This document shows, piece by piece, positions 36,180 through 45,917 of a stretch of DNA of 64,000 nucleotides. The notes under the pieces were generated by a model. The model had not been told where the DNA came from, made no database searches, and was given only the letters and a program-made list of their open reading frames with translations. The translations under genes were made by a program, and so were the position numbers. The stretch's first letter is position 1. Each line of letters starts with the position of its first letter. Source of the DNA: Motacilla alba alba. Taxonomy: Eukaryota; Chordata; Aves; Passeriformes; Motacillidae. The DNA is taken from the NCBI RefSeq assembly GCF_015832195.1, contig NC_052032.1, positions 4,718,618 to 4,782,617 of the forward strand. Reading direction: 5' to 3'.

Positions 36180-36220
36180 CTGGGAGCTGCTCCCAGAGTG
36201 GCAGCTGCTCCCAGAGTGGC
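36180..36220. repeat. Perfect 18-bp tandem pair next to a 17-bp palindrome
   Basis: AGCTGCTCCCAGAGTGGC occurs twice head to tail (36185-36202 and 36203-36220). The first copy overlaps the perfect palindrome CTGGGAGCTGCTCCCAG (36180-36196). Confidence 0.9.
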
Positions 36221-36740
36221 AGCTTTGTCTTTTGGTGGTGACTCAGAGTTTAAGCTTTGTCAGAAAATAATTATTCTGCCCACCTAGGGAAAACTTTGGT
36301 CTTTACACGAATACCTCTAAAGTGTACACTTTGCACATCATGTATACCAAACCAGAAAACAAGAAATGATGCTACAGAACTTCCCAGGCATCTCTGTGTC
36401 TCTCTTCACCGTGTTTCCATTCTCCGAGGGTGGATCCCAGCACATCCCCAGTGCACTGGGATTCCATCTGTTGGTGTTTTCCACTGCTCATCGCAGGAGT
36501 CCCCAGCTGAAGCCTAAAGGGAATTCTGTGTGCATGTGAGGAGCCCAGACCTTAGCAGACACAGCCACAGGAAAGGGGAGAGCAGCAGCACATGGACCCA
36601 GGCTCATCCAGCAGTGCATTTCCATTTCTGAACACTAAGTTTGTCCATTTTTTTCTCTCTGCAGCTCCAGACTGGGAAGTTACCTTCTCGTCCTTCAGCA
36701 CTGCTCCACCAGGGCATGCTGCAGCCAGGGAGAAGGGATT

Positions 36741-37128
36741 TAGTGTGTGAGAGTTGAGGCTGCTCAGCCTGGAAAAGAGAAAGCTCCAGGGAGACCTTCC
36801 AGCACCTTCCAGTGTCTGCGGGTCGCTGCAAGACAGATGGGAACCCACTTTTTAGCAGAACCTGTTGTGATAGTCCAAGGGGTAATGATTTAAAACTACA
36901 AGAGAGTCTATTTAGATTAGACATAAGGAAGAAGTTCTTCCCCTGAGGGTGGGCAGGCACAGGGTGCCCAGAGAAGCTGTGACTGTCCCTGGATCCCTGG
37001 AAGTGCCCAAAACCAGGATGGACAGGACTTGGAGCACCCTGGGACAGTGAAAGATGTCTGGGCTGGAATGGGATTAATTTTAAGATCCCTTCCAACCTAA
37101 ACCACTTTCTGATGCTATGATTCTATGA
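36741..37128 (+). mobile_element. CR1 LINE, end of ORF2 and 3' end
   Basis: Plus-strand CR1: GCTGCTCAGCCTGGAAAAGA, TAGATTAGACATAAGGAAGA, CAGGGTGCCCAGAGAAGCTG, CTTCCAACCTAAACCACTTT and the terminal repeat ATGCTATGATTCTATGAATA. It has several stops and frameshifts and is 5'-truncated. The minus-strand frames at 36552-36848 and 36604-37095 are shadows. Confidence 0.93.
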
Positions 37129-38220
37129 ATACTGAGAGAGGACTTAAATTTCCACTGGTCTTACCTTGAATGGAAAAATCTGATTTTAAAGCAGCTGGCC
37201 AGGAAGGTGTGGGGACACCAGCCATGCCAGAGATGGCAGGGAGGAACATGTATTTCTGATTTTATGTTCAAACCAAGCCTGCTGATTAACTGAAATCACC
37301 ATCCATTTGCACTGCTGTAAATGAAATCCAAAGCAGAGCTGGAGTTAATACACGGGCTGTTCTGATACTGCAAAGCTGTCATTGTTTTTACCTCCTCTAG
37401 CACAAAGGCACGTAACTGCACAGGATCCCCAAATACCCTGTCTTCTGTTCAGTACAAGGAAAATGAATTCACCCTGATCACTCCAGCAAACACTACACCT
37501 ACTAAGGCACATATTTAATCAAATAATTAGGAAAGGTGCAGGGGAAATGTGTGCTGAAAAGATAATGTTGCACTTTAAAGGATTCATTATTGGTTATTAC
37601 ATTTTACACAGAATGTCATTTTCTTTACGAGTTAAAGAAAAGGTGAAGGTAGAAAAACAACATCCTAGTGACTAAATGCTTCAGCTCCATCTAAATTACA
37701 GACTGTTGAGGACATGCCTGAGAGTGGAGGTGCCACCTTTCAAAGGAGCACTGCCATTATGTTGCTAACATTTCACTATCTGATTTTTCCCTTTTCAAAG
37801 TTATTCTCTACGTCGGAGCACTTGGGCACAGACATCCCTGGGCGTTGTGACAGAGCATTTATGCCCTGTAACTCCCAGAGCCAGCCTGCAGAGCCCTCAG
37901 GAGGGGGGGATCAGAGCCTGGGACACAGGGGAGAGCATCACTGGGAACTTGAGTGCCTGGCAAGGACCAGGGAAAGGGGAGCAAGACAAAGTGCAGGCAC
38001 ACAAAGCACAGCAGAAAGGAGGGAGAGGCAGGAGAAGACATTGTTAAACGCTGACCCTCAGCCTCATGTTGACAGCCAGCAGTAGCTTTGATTTAACATG
38101 ATGTAACTTAAAGAACAATCCAACCTGCAAAACAGCTGAAAATCTTTCCCTGGGTTCCACAAACTGCAGTTCTCACTGTCAGCTCAGGAGTATTTTAAAG
38201 TGAGGAGACCAACAAAAAGT
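37129..38220. other. Unique sequence
   Basis: No gene or repeat recognised; the frame at 37714-38085 looks random. Confidence 0.45.
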
Positions 38221-38420
38221 TAAAAAACACCTATAGGAAAGTGTCTGCTGCTGGTTCTGCTGTTAGTATTGAGATTTCCTGTCAGCCTTTACAGAAATTC
38301 TTTGGGAGTCTGACAGGATTAAGAGGATTAATACATTAAAGCATTATTACAGCTTTCACAGGGGATTTTCAAAGACTTTACACAGTGATCTATTTGTCCT
38401 GTTACATAGAACGAGCATTA
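38221..38420. repeat. Locally duplicated element, copy 1 (core 38310-38412)
   Basis: Aligns by eye with 41101-41300 in the same orientation. The core (38310-38412 against 41190-41292) is about 86% identical, with blocks such as TGACAGGATTA, AGGATTAAT, GATTTTCAAAGACTTTA and ATTTGTCCTGTTACAT. The flanks are more diverged. No coding frame, no simple repeat, and no LTR, CR1 or SINE mark. A core better kept than its edges suggests either a constrained non-coding element duplicated in tandem, or two copies of an old unclassified repeat. Confidence 0.75.
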
Positions 38421-38847
38421 ATAGGCTGATTGAGAAGAATCACTGCAATCTATAACCTTAATTTTGGTAAACACCTTCTGCCATCAGGAGCAGGAGCTGA
38501 GGTCACCAGCCCTCCCACAGCATGCACTTACACGGAGCTGCATGAAGATATTTTTGGTGCATGCCAAAGGTTGGCCTGGGTGGTACAACCTGCTCCTGGC
38601 AGGGAGAAATTTGTTAACACTGAATCATGGAGCCCAGTTTCCCAGTCCCTGTGGAGTCCTGGCTGAGTCATTGCAAGGATTGCAATGCTCAGAGCCCATC
38701 CTGCCGTGGGATTGCCAAATGGCTCCCCTTAGAGAAGGGAGTTTTTGCCTTAATTGAAAGTTTGTGGGTAGGTGTGTGGCTGTCCCTTGCTGGGGTGCTG
38801 CTGCTCTGCTGCTGGAGACGATCTCTGTGCTGGGACATCATGAATTT
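38421..38847. other. Unique sequence
   Basis: Nothing recognised; part of the frame at 38627-39082 that runs into the repeat at 38848. Confidence 0.45.
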
Positions 38848-39099
38848 AAATTGTCCAAAGCCACTCACTTCTTTTTTATACACAGTAATAACACACTTGT
38901 TTTATAGCCCACCTGGAACCACTGGCTTCCTTAGGTGGCCCTTTTTCCACCAAAACCATTCACTCCTTGAGTTTCCTGGTGGCCACATTCCTCATGGATT
39001 ATCCAGCAGGACATTTAGGGAGCACACAGTTTGGGCATTCTCCTTGTGGTACATTCCTGCTGTGACAAATAAAAGAAGATAAACAGCGATATCAAGATG
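38848..39099 (-). repeat. Unclassified repeat B, copy 1 of 2
   Basis: A 252-bp block about 90% identical to 45670-45917 in the same orientation, with sharp edges (AAATTGTC at the left, GATATCA.CATG at the right). On the minus strand the second copy has an open frame of some 65 codons; this copy has the same frame broken by a TAA in place of CAA and further changes. That hints at a decayed mobile-element coding piece, and the minus strand is assigned on this basis only. I could not match the protein. Confidence 0.75.
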
Positions 39100-40933
39100 T
39101 TGCCCTCTCCCCTGCACTGCCCAACACCAGCCTGGCTGGGCTGACCCTAATCCTTCCCTCCTCCAGCCACCCAACTCCTAATTATTTCAGCATCATAAGC
39201 AGCACTTTTCCTTGTTGATCTCACAGGGACGGGGTCTGCACCCCCCCAGCATGACACTCTCACCCTGCTTTGCATTTTCCTGGGAACAGTTTCACACCAT
39301 CCCTCAGCAAAGTCTTCAGTGTTTTGTTGAGAAACTTTCCCTTCAAAAATGTTCACAGGATAAAGGGCATAACCTCTGCCCTCCATCTCGTTCTCTGTCT
39401 GCTACATGTGAGTCGTCACAATATTTAGGCATAGAGAGGCAGATCCTCATCTGCTGCAAATCAGCATAAACAGTCCAGGTGAGGGTCAGGACAGCATTTT
39501 CCAAAAGTGTCTCCTGAAATGGAGAGATCCTCTTATCCCACGGGCTCTGCTGTACAGAAGGATTGGATTCCAAAGCTTTTCTTTTGCCTTGTGCTTTTGG
39601 GAAAATACAGAACTCACAGTCTTTGCTTGTGGGTGTCCTGGATTTTCCAGCAGTACTTTATTTAACTAGCCCCAAGTAGACTCACATCTACCTAATTCAC
39701 AGACCTCACGGGATCCACGTCCCTCTAAATTAGGAACAGAAGCATTAGCCTTGGCTTTCAGATCAAGACCTAAAATGCAGAAAAATTAAAATTGGGATTT
39801 TGTTTTTCCTGAGCTGGCCCAGATATCCCATTCTCAGTGAGATATGACAGGTATTTTATGTATAATTTCCCCAGACTCTTCTGAAAATCCAGGCACTCTG
39901 AAACCTCTCAAAGACTGTGCAGGGGTCACTCACCTCACACCCATTATCTTCTCCAAGTGGCTGCTTAGCCATTGAGTCTAGTCTCAATTAAGAGCTATTA
40001 ATGAGCTACTTGTAGCAGTGAGATGTATATTATTGTATAAATGTGATTGGCAATTTTGGGATGCTGTGAAATGCAAGGCTGGCTCTGTGAGGAAGGTTTC
40101 ACACTGAGATTTCAGCACTGCCATGCCAGGCAGAAAAGAGTTTGTTATCCTACAACAGGTTAACATGCTCAGGAGTTACCAAAGCTTTGAGGCAGCAGGA
40201 GCCTGGTGGGTGGAGGGTTAAAACTAATTTGAATTTATGTTTGGTATCAAAGATATCCATGCAGGGAGATGCTGCAGCTGGAACAGAGTATCAGGTAAGA
40301 TTTGAAAAAAAAAAAAGGAAAAAAATCCTAAGAACTTGTATATCCAAATCAGCATCTTCTCCCCTGACAGTTTTCTAAGAACATGAGCTTTGCCTGAGAG
40401 CAGGAGGAACAGGCACATGATTAAGCAGGTATTGCAAATGGCTTGCCAGGCAGATAATGGAGAATCAGGGAAGCCTCTTGGATCTGACCTAAGCATAGGT
40501 AAATAGAAACACAGTTTTCTTTTATTTCTCTCCTTTCTCCATGATACTGCTGCTGTGCTACCTCTACCTTTGAGTTTACAAAATATCTTTCCTTTTACGT
40601 TTGCTTTTATTTTTACTTCTTGATTGGCTATTTGGCCCCTCTCCCAGAGTTCAGCCTCAGTTCTCCAGAACACCTGGACTGCAGAGGTGGCAGGTTGTGC
40701 CTGTGCTAAGAGAGAGAGGCACTGGCTGGGACTGCTCCTTGCCTGGGGGAGTTCAGGAACACCAATCCCCTCTGGATCACCCCTGGCCACAGCCCCTCTG
40801 CCTTTAGATTTGTGACTCAGGAGCAACTGCTGTATTTTACTGGATTCCATAGGAAGGGCAGCATGCACAAGTCAGGGAACCTTTCCCAGGGTGAAGGTCA
40901 AGAGAGGCTTTCCAAAGTTTTCCTTCTCCCTTA
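39100..40933. other. Unique sequence with a long chance frame
   Basis: The minus-strand frame at 40224-40868 (214 codons) is the longest here not explained by a repeat array. It reads like translated non-coding DNA: no domain, a Phe run from a poly(A) tract near 40306-40325, and no similarity I can name. No other feature seen. Confidence 0.45.
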
Positions 40934-41050
40934 TGGAGTCTCCTTCTCTGAGTATTCAACACCTGCCAGGATGTGATCCTGCTCTGGCAGGGGCTGGGCT
41001 AATGAACTTCAGAGATCCCTTCCAACCCCAGCCACCTCATGTGATCCCAC
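40934..41050 (+). mobile_element. CR1 LINE 3' fragment
   Basis: TGGAGTCTCCTTCTCTGAGT, ATTCAACACCTGCCAGGATG, CTGCTCTGGCAGGGGCTGGG and GATCCCTTCCAACCCCAGCC are the 3' phrases of a CR1 subtype distinct from the other copies here. About 117 bp, with small deletions. Confidence 0.8.
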
Positions 41051-41100
41051 CCTTCAGCCACCCAGTCGCTGTGATTGGCAGCCCCTGACGTGATAAATGT

Positions 41101-41300
41101 TAGAAAAGCAGCTCTAGCAAGTGGCTGCTGCTCCTCCTCTCAGTTCTGAGATCTCCTATCAGCCCCTCCACGGAAACACTTGTGTAGTTTGACAGGATTA
41201 GAAGGATTAATGTATTAATGCACTATTAGAGCTTTTACAGGAGATTTTCAAAGACTTTAAGAGTGAGATCCATTTGTCCTGTTACATAAAACATACAGTA
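41101..41300. repeat. Locally duplicated element, copy 2 (core 41190-41292)
   Basis: Partner of 38221-38420, 2.9 kb downstream, starting 51 bp after a CR1 end. The differences in the core are mostly substitutions plus a small indel cluster near 41262-41270. Flank similarity extends weakly to about 41330 (GAGAAGAATCACTG against GAGAGTAGGTATTG). Confidence 0.75.
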
Positions 41301-42012
41301 ATTGTCTTAATTGCTTCGTTGAGAGTAGGTATTGCTGCCCAAATACTTCTGCATGTCTAATTGTGCCAGTTCTTCCAGGATCTTCCAGCAGAACAAAACA
41401 ACCAGGTGAGCCCAGCATCACACTGCTCTCCAAAGATTTCTCTCACTTCAGCCAGAATTCTCTGTTGAGTCTCCAAACCAGACAGAGGTAACCAATGTGA
41501 TGTGTAATCCTGAAAAGCCCAGTCCAAGCCTGCAAAGCAAATGCCGTGCGCAGGTGGCTGTGAGCACAGACTTGCTTTCTTTCACCACAAAGCAGAAATG
41601 AGTGCAAGTTTCAAGGGAGCAAATTAGTAAAGAAGTAAAAAACTCCCTGCTGGAAGAGCAAGATGTCCTTTTCCTCCTGTGTTATTTCACAGAGGAACCA
41701 ATCATTAAACACGCCCCAAAGGCCTGGCTGAAGCAGAATCAGCAAAGAAACATGAGGAGATGTGAGCTCTGCTGCTCAGGCATGGCCAGGGGCCTTCTGG
41801 CCACGCTCACACTTGTCAGAGCTGAGAGTCCTTCACTGCAGGTACAACCATCCACGATTCTGTTCTTAACTTTGCCTTGTTGGCAGGAATCTGTTCTTCC
41901 TGGAGGACACAAGATCTACATCCTTTATGCCCTGTGGAGAAATGTGGAAGAGTGATATCAGGGACACAGCTGGGCAGGTCCCTTGGAGAGACCTTTGGGA
42001 GAAAATTACAAG
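41301..42012. other. Unique sequence
   Basis: No gene or repeat recognised; the frame at 41602-41955 looks random. Confidence 0.45.
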
Positions 42013-42178
42013 TCAAATCACAGAAAGCTTTGGGCTGGAAGGGGCTTTAAAGCTAATCTTTCCACCCCCTCCATGGGCAGGGACACCTCCCACTGTCCCA
42101 GGCTGCTCCAAGCCCCGTCCAGCCTGGCCTTGGGCACTGCCAGGGATCCAGGGGCAGCCACAGCTGCTCTGGACAAAC
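42013..42178 (-). mobile_element. CR1 LINE 3' fragment
   Basis: The reverse complement of a CR1 end: AATCACAGAAAGCTTTGGGC, TGGAAGGGGCTTTAAAG, CATGGGCAGGGACACCTCCC, CCAAGCCCCGTCCAGCCTGG and GCAGCCACAGCTGCTCTGGA. About 166 bp, non-coding; the frames at 41927-42256 and 42018-42299 cross it. Confidence 0.9.
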
Positions 42179-44376
42179 AGTGCAAGTACAAAACTTTTTT
42201 CACCAAAAATGCTGATTTACCATGGAAATGTGCAAGCATTGTTTCAGCTTCTTTAAGAAAAACACGAGGGTTTAGTGAGGGCCAGCAAGGGCAGCCCAAG
42301 TTCCTGCATTACTGGGGTAAAGACTGATGCACAAGAACAGCTGGATTCCCATCTATTTTATCCAGGTTTTTGCCTCTCGGAAAGTGCCATCCTGTGCTTC
42401 CAAGAAAAAAAAAAAATATGAGAGTAATTAGATTAGATAAATTAGGAATAACTTACATTTCAGGAGACTTTTCTCAGTTCTCAAGGAGCTTAAACAACAA
42501 AACACAAGAACACTTGTCTCTGCAGAAATTCTCCCTGTATTTCCTGTTCTGTTGGGTTATTCCATTCCTGTCCTTGCCCTGGGCAGGGCTCTGGCTGCAG
42601 GCAGAGGACACTGGACATTTGCCTTGGCTGCTTATTTTGGGGCCTACAAGGCAGATGAAAGCACACATTTGCCTCTCCTTCATAGCCTTTCTCATCTTAG
42701 CAAACAAAAATCTGATTACAACAGAGAAGTGGTTACAAAGCATAATTTAAAAGGGCAGAGCACTTTGCTTTCTAGAGATTTCAAGGGAGTTAGGAAAACA
42801 AACAAGCTTTATGACATGCTCACAAATAATTGACTTTGAGTTTTCTTATTTCCAGTTATTTGCCAAGTTCTCTTGCATACATGATTTCACCTGCCCAAAG
42901 AATCAGCTGGATTCCCAAAAAATCAGAAATTCAAATGAAAGTGCCCACAGGGATAGCAAGGTAATAGGAAAAAAAGTGAGGGCTGCTGTGCTGGAAGAAG
43001 AATTATCAGTAAGGAAATAAAGAGACTTACAGTGGAGAAGAAGCAGAATCTAATCTGCTGAGGTCTTTTGTCCTACTGTGACATCCTCTTCCATGAAGGG
43101 AACAGGTTCTTACTTCAAAAACACACAAAATCCTGGCACAGGGAATTGATGCTGTCTGTGAGAGCCTTGCTGCACTCAGGGAACAAACAGCACCACAAGA
43201 CTTCTGTCCCCCCAGCCTTGCTGCAGTGGAAATTGTGTTTCACAGTGTGCCTTCTACACCTAAATTATCCCAGGAGTGTTTATCATTCCATGGGCTGCAC
43301 TCACACAGCACCTCCCCATTTGAGCTCTCCAGGGTTCCTTTGGTCTTTGGAAAACGTGGGTGATATCTGCTGCAAACACAGGCCTGGTTTTCTTACCCCT
43401 TTCTTTAAATTTCTGTATACAGGCAGGTCAGGAGAGCAGAATCTTCACCTTCCCTGCTGTTGCAGGGGCTCTGCTCCCCTCCACCATCTATTTAAATGTC
43501 TGCATTTCATTTAAGCCAACAAAACTCCACTGTGGTGATGTGTTTGCCCCCCATGTGTGACTCTGTAAGTGCTAAACCATGTAAAGAATGGAGTTGGATT
43601 TTCCCAAATGTTGACTGTGGAGAGACTGAAGCTAAGGTTTAAATATCTGTCACTAGAAATACAAAAGAAATATATATATTGATGGACTGTTTGCAATTCT
43701 TCTCATTGTGGGCTTTAAAAAACGCAAATTTGTGGGTTTCAAGCCTCTTAATAAGCTGTCAGATTTAGATGAAAAACTATATAAAATGCAGTAATTAAAA
43801 AAGAAGGAGTAGAATAGCACAGAAATTACAGAGAAATCTTTGTCCTAATTTGATTTGTGACTTCTTTGTAACAGAATAAAGCGTGTGTAGATATTAACAA
43901 TTAATTTCCATAACCAACTCCAATCAGCCAATTCAGAGAAATGTGCATTGCCTTCTGGAAAGGTGGGAGGATTCCTTTTAACCTATTAACACCCTTCCCT
44001 TCAGATTTGTTCTTATCTGCTTTTTTCCTTTGCCAGAAAAAGTTGTTTATTGATGAAGAAAACAGCTTACTGGGTGACAGAGCATTTAATTTTCAAAGCT
44101 TCAGGGTTCCATCAAGGTTTCAGTCCTGGTTACATACACTACAGAAATGAAAGTGTTGCCTGTAGTGCCCGCTTGAGAGATGGAAAATTGAGGCACAGAA
44201 TAAACTACCTTGCATGAGGTCTTGTGGGAATTCTCTGGGAAGGAAAAAAATCCACCTGTGGGGTCTCTACTGCTTTCTATTTCTCATCCTTCATCTTTGT
44301 ACCTGAGAACCACTGCCAAGATTCCTGACAAACTTGCCACCTCCTAAAACACTCCCCACATTTACCACAGAAGACA
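42179..44376. other. Unique sequence
   Basis: No gene or repeat family recognised. AT-rich from about 43560 to 43930. The frame at 43068-43514 (148 codons) resembles nothing I know. Confidence 0.45.
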
Positions 44377-44844
44377 TAATGTATTTGAGTTGCCCCCAGA
44401 CAAAGGAAGGAATGATGAATCTGACTCCATGTTCTCAGAAGGCTAATTTATTATTTTATGATACTATATTATATTAAAGAATTATTATTATATATTAATT
44501 ATATATATTATATATATTATTATATTAAACTATACTATACTAAAGAATACAGAAAGGATACTACAGAATGCTAAAAGATAATAATAATTATTATAATTAT
44601 AATAATAACTCATTACTTTCTCCAGAGCCCTGGCACTGATTGGCCAATGAGTCAAAACAGCTCACACCAGAATCCAGTGAAACAATCACCTGTAGGTAAA
44701 CAATCTCCAAACACATTCCAAAGCAGCAAAACACAGGAGAAGCAAATCAGATAATTGTTGTTTTCCTTTTTCTCTGAGGCTTCTCAGCTTCCCAGGAGAA
44801 AAATCCTGGGTGAAGGGATTTTTCCAGAAAATGTGAATGCCACA
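44377..44844 (-). mobile_element. Solo LTR, family A copy 2
   Basis: The minus-strand copy of the family at 1336 and 58247, with the minus strand starting TGTGGCATTCACATTTTCTG. Flanks AAGACA (44371-44376) and AACACA (44845-44850) match at 5 of 6. It is about 50 bp longer than its sisters because two AT-rich stretches have grown: TATATTA-type repeats at about 44460-44530 and ATT/AAT-type repeats at about 44575-44612. No internal retroviral sequence. Confidence 0.85.
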
Positions 44845-45669
44845 AACACAGACGTTCATTTAACTGCCTGTCACATGCAAAGAGACAGGGACAGAAAAAT
44901 GGAAGTGGCTTGTCTGAAATCAGAGAAAAATGAGGCCAAATCAGGCAGGACTGGCTGATCCCCAAATCCTCTAGTTAAGCTCCCCAAGCCCACTGCACTG
45001 TGCCATTGCAGTTGATCCTTGCTTACGTTGTTCCTGGTAATAATTAAATAGAAAGTTTCATAGTTCTCCACTGAGTAATAAAGCAAAAGGCACTTGGATT
45101 CCCAAATCCTCCATTTACTGGTACAGGTAAAGCTGGCTGTCTACACACATTACTCAGCTCTAATTAGAACTGTAAAGGATTTTCATGACTTTTTCGTTTT
45201 CCCTGTTCAGAAGTAAATCCATCCTTAATACCATGGAGAACATACTCTGAGAAAGTCAGAGAGAAGGGAGAATTAAAGAAAAGCCCAAGCGAAGATCTGG
45301 GAGAGGATGCCAGGTACAATCACTGAAGCAAATAAAGTGAATTAGTTGGAGAGGCAGCAGCCATTCTGCTGGGAAAAGGGATAGGGATGGAATGGCAAAG
45401 CAGGGAGATCTGGATGGTGATATAAAGTTAGCAGACAGTGAACGGGGAGTTCAGCATTTTTATTCCATTTACATGGGATAGAATCTGGGTGGCCAAACCA
45501 ATACAAGGGTTATTTGAGCCCTGTTTGCCTCTGCATAGCCCAGAGCACACTTTGGCCTCTGTTTTGTCATGAAGTTTTCAATCCATCATAAAAAAGTGGA
45601 TTCCTTTTCCTTCTTCTGCCAGATATTGAGTGAGTGATGGGGTGGTTGAAGGCTTGAGCCACTAAAAAT
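44845..45669. other. Unique sequence
   Basis: Nothing recognised between the LTR and repeat B copy 2. Confidence 0.45.
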
Positions 45670-45917
45670 AAATTGTCTAAAGCCACTCACTTCTTCTTTA
45701 TTCACAGTAGTAACACGCGTTTCATAGCCCACCTGGAACCATTGTCTTGCTTGGGTAGCCCTTTTTCCACCAAAACCATCCACTCCTTGAGTTTCCTGGT
45801 GGCCAGATTCCTCATGGATTATCCAGCAGGCCACTTAGGGAGCACACAGTTTGGGCATTCTCCTTGTGGTACGTTCTTGCTGTGACAAATAGAGAAGCAA
45901 ACAGTGATATCAGCATG
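45670..45917 (-). repeat. Unclassified repeat B, copy 2 of 2
   Basis: Partner of 38848-39099, 6.8 kb away, about 90% identical, 248 bp. The minus strand is open from about 45834 down past 45670 with a CWIIHEESGHQETQGVDGF-type translation. The His-rich start invites comparison with retroelement proteins, but I cannot place it and do not assign a function. Confidence 0.75.

Larger units (their letters stand above)
32865..36740. other. Unique sequence with a CAT microsatellite
   Basis: No gene recognised in 3.9 kb. It contains a (CAT)9 array (33557-33584), an octamer-like ATTTGCAT at 33787-33794 in a repeat-free AT-rich block (about 33745-33980), an AT-rich part at 34830-34950, and a short duplicated palindromic motif at 36180-36220. 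Confidence 0.45.

Noticed and set aside
40224..40868. 214-codon minus-strand open frame
   Set aside because: No domain or family resemblance, a Phe run encoded by a poly(A)/poly(T) tract, and no splice or promoter context. Length is within chance for 64 kb of six frames.
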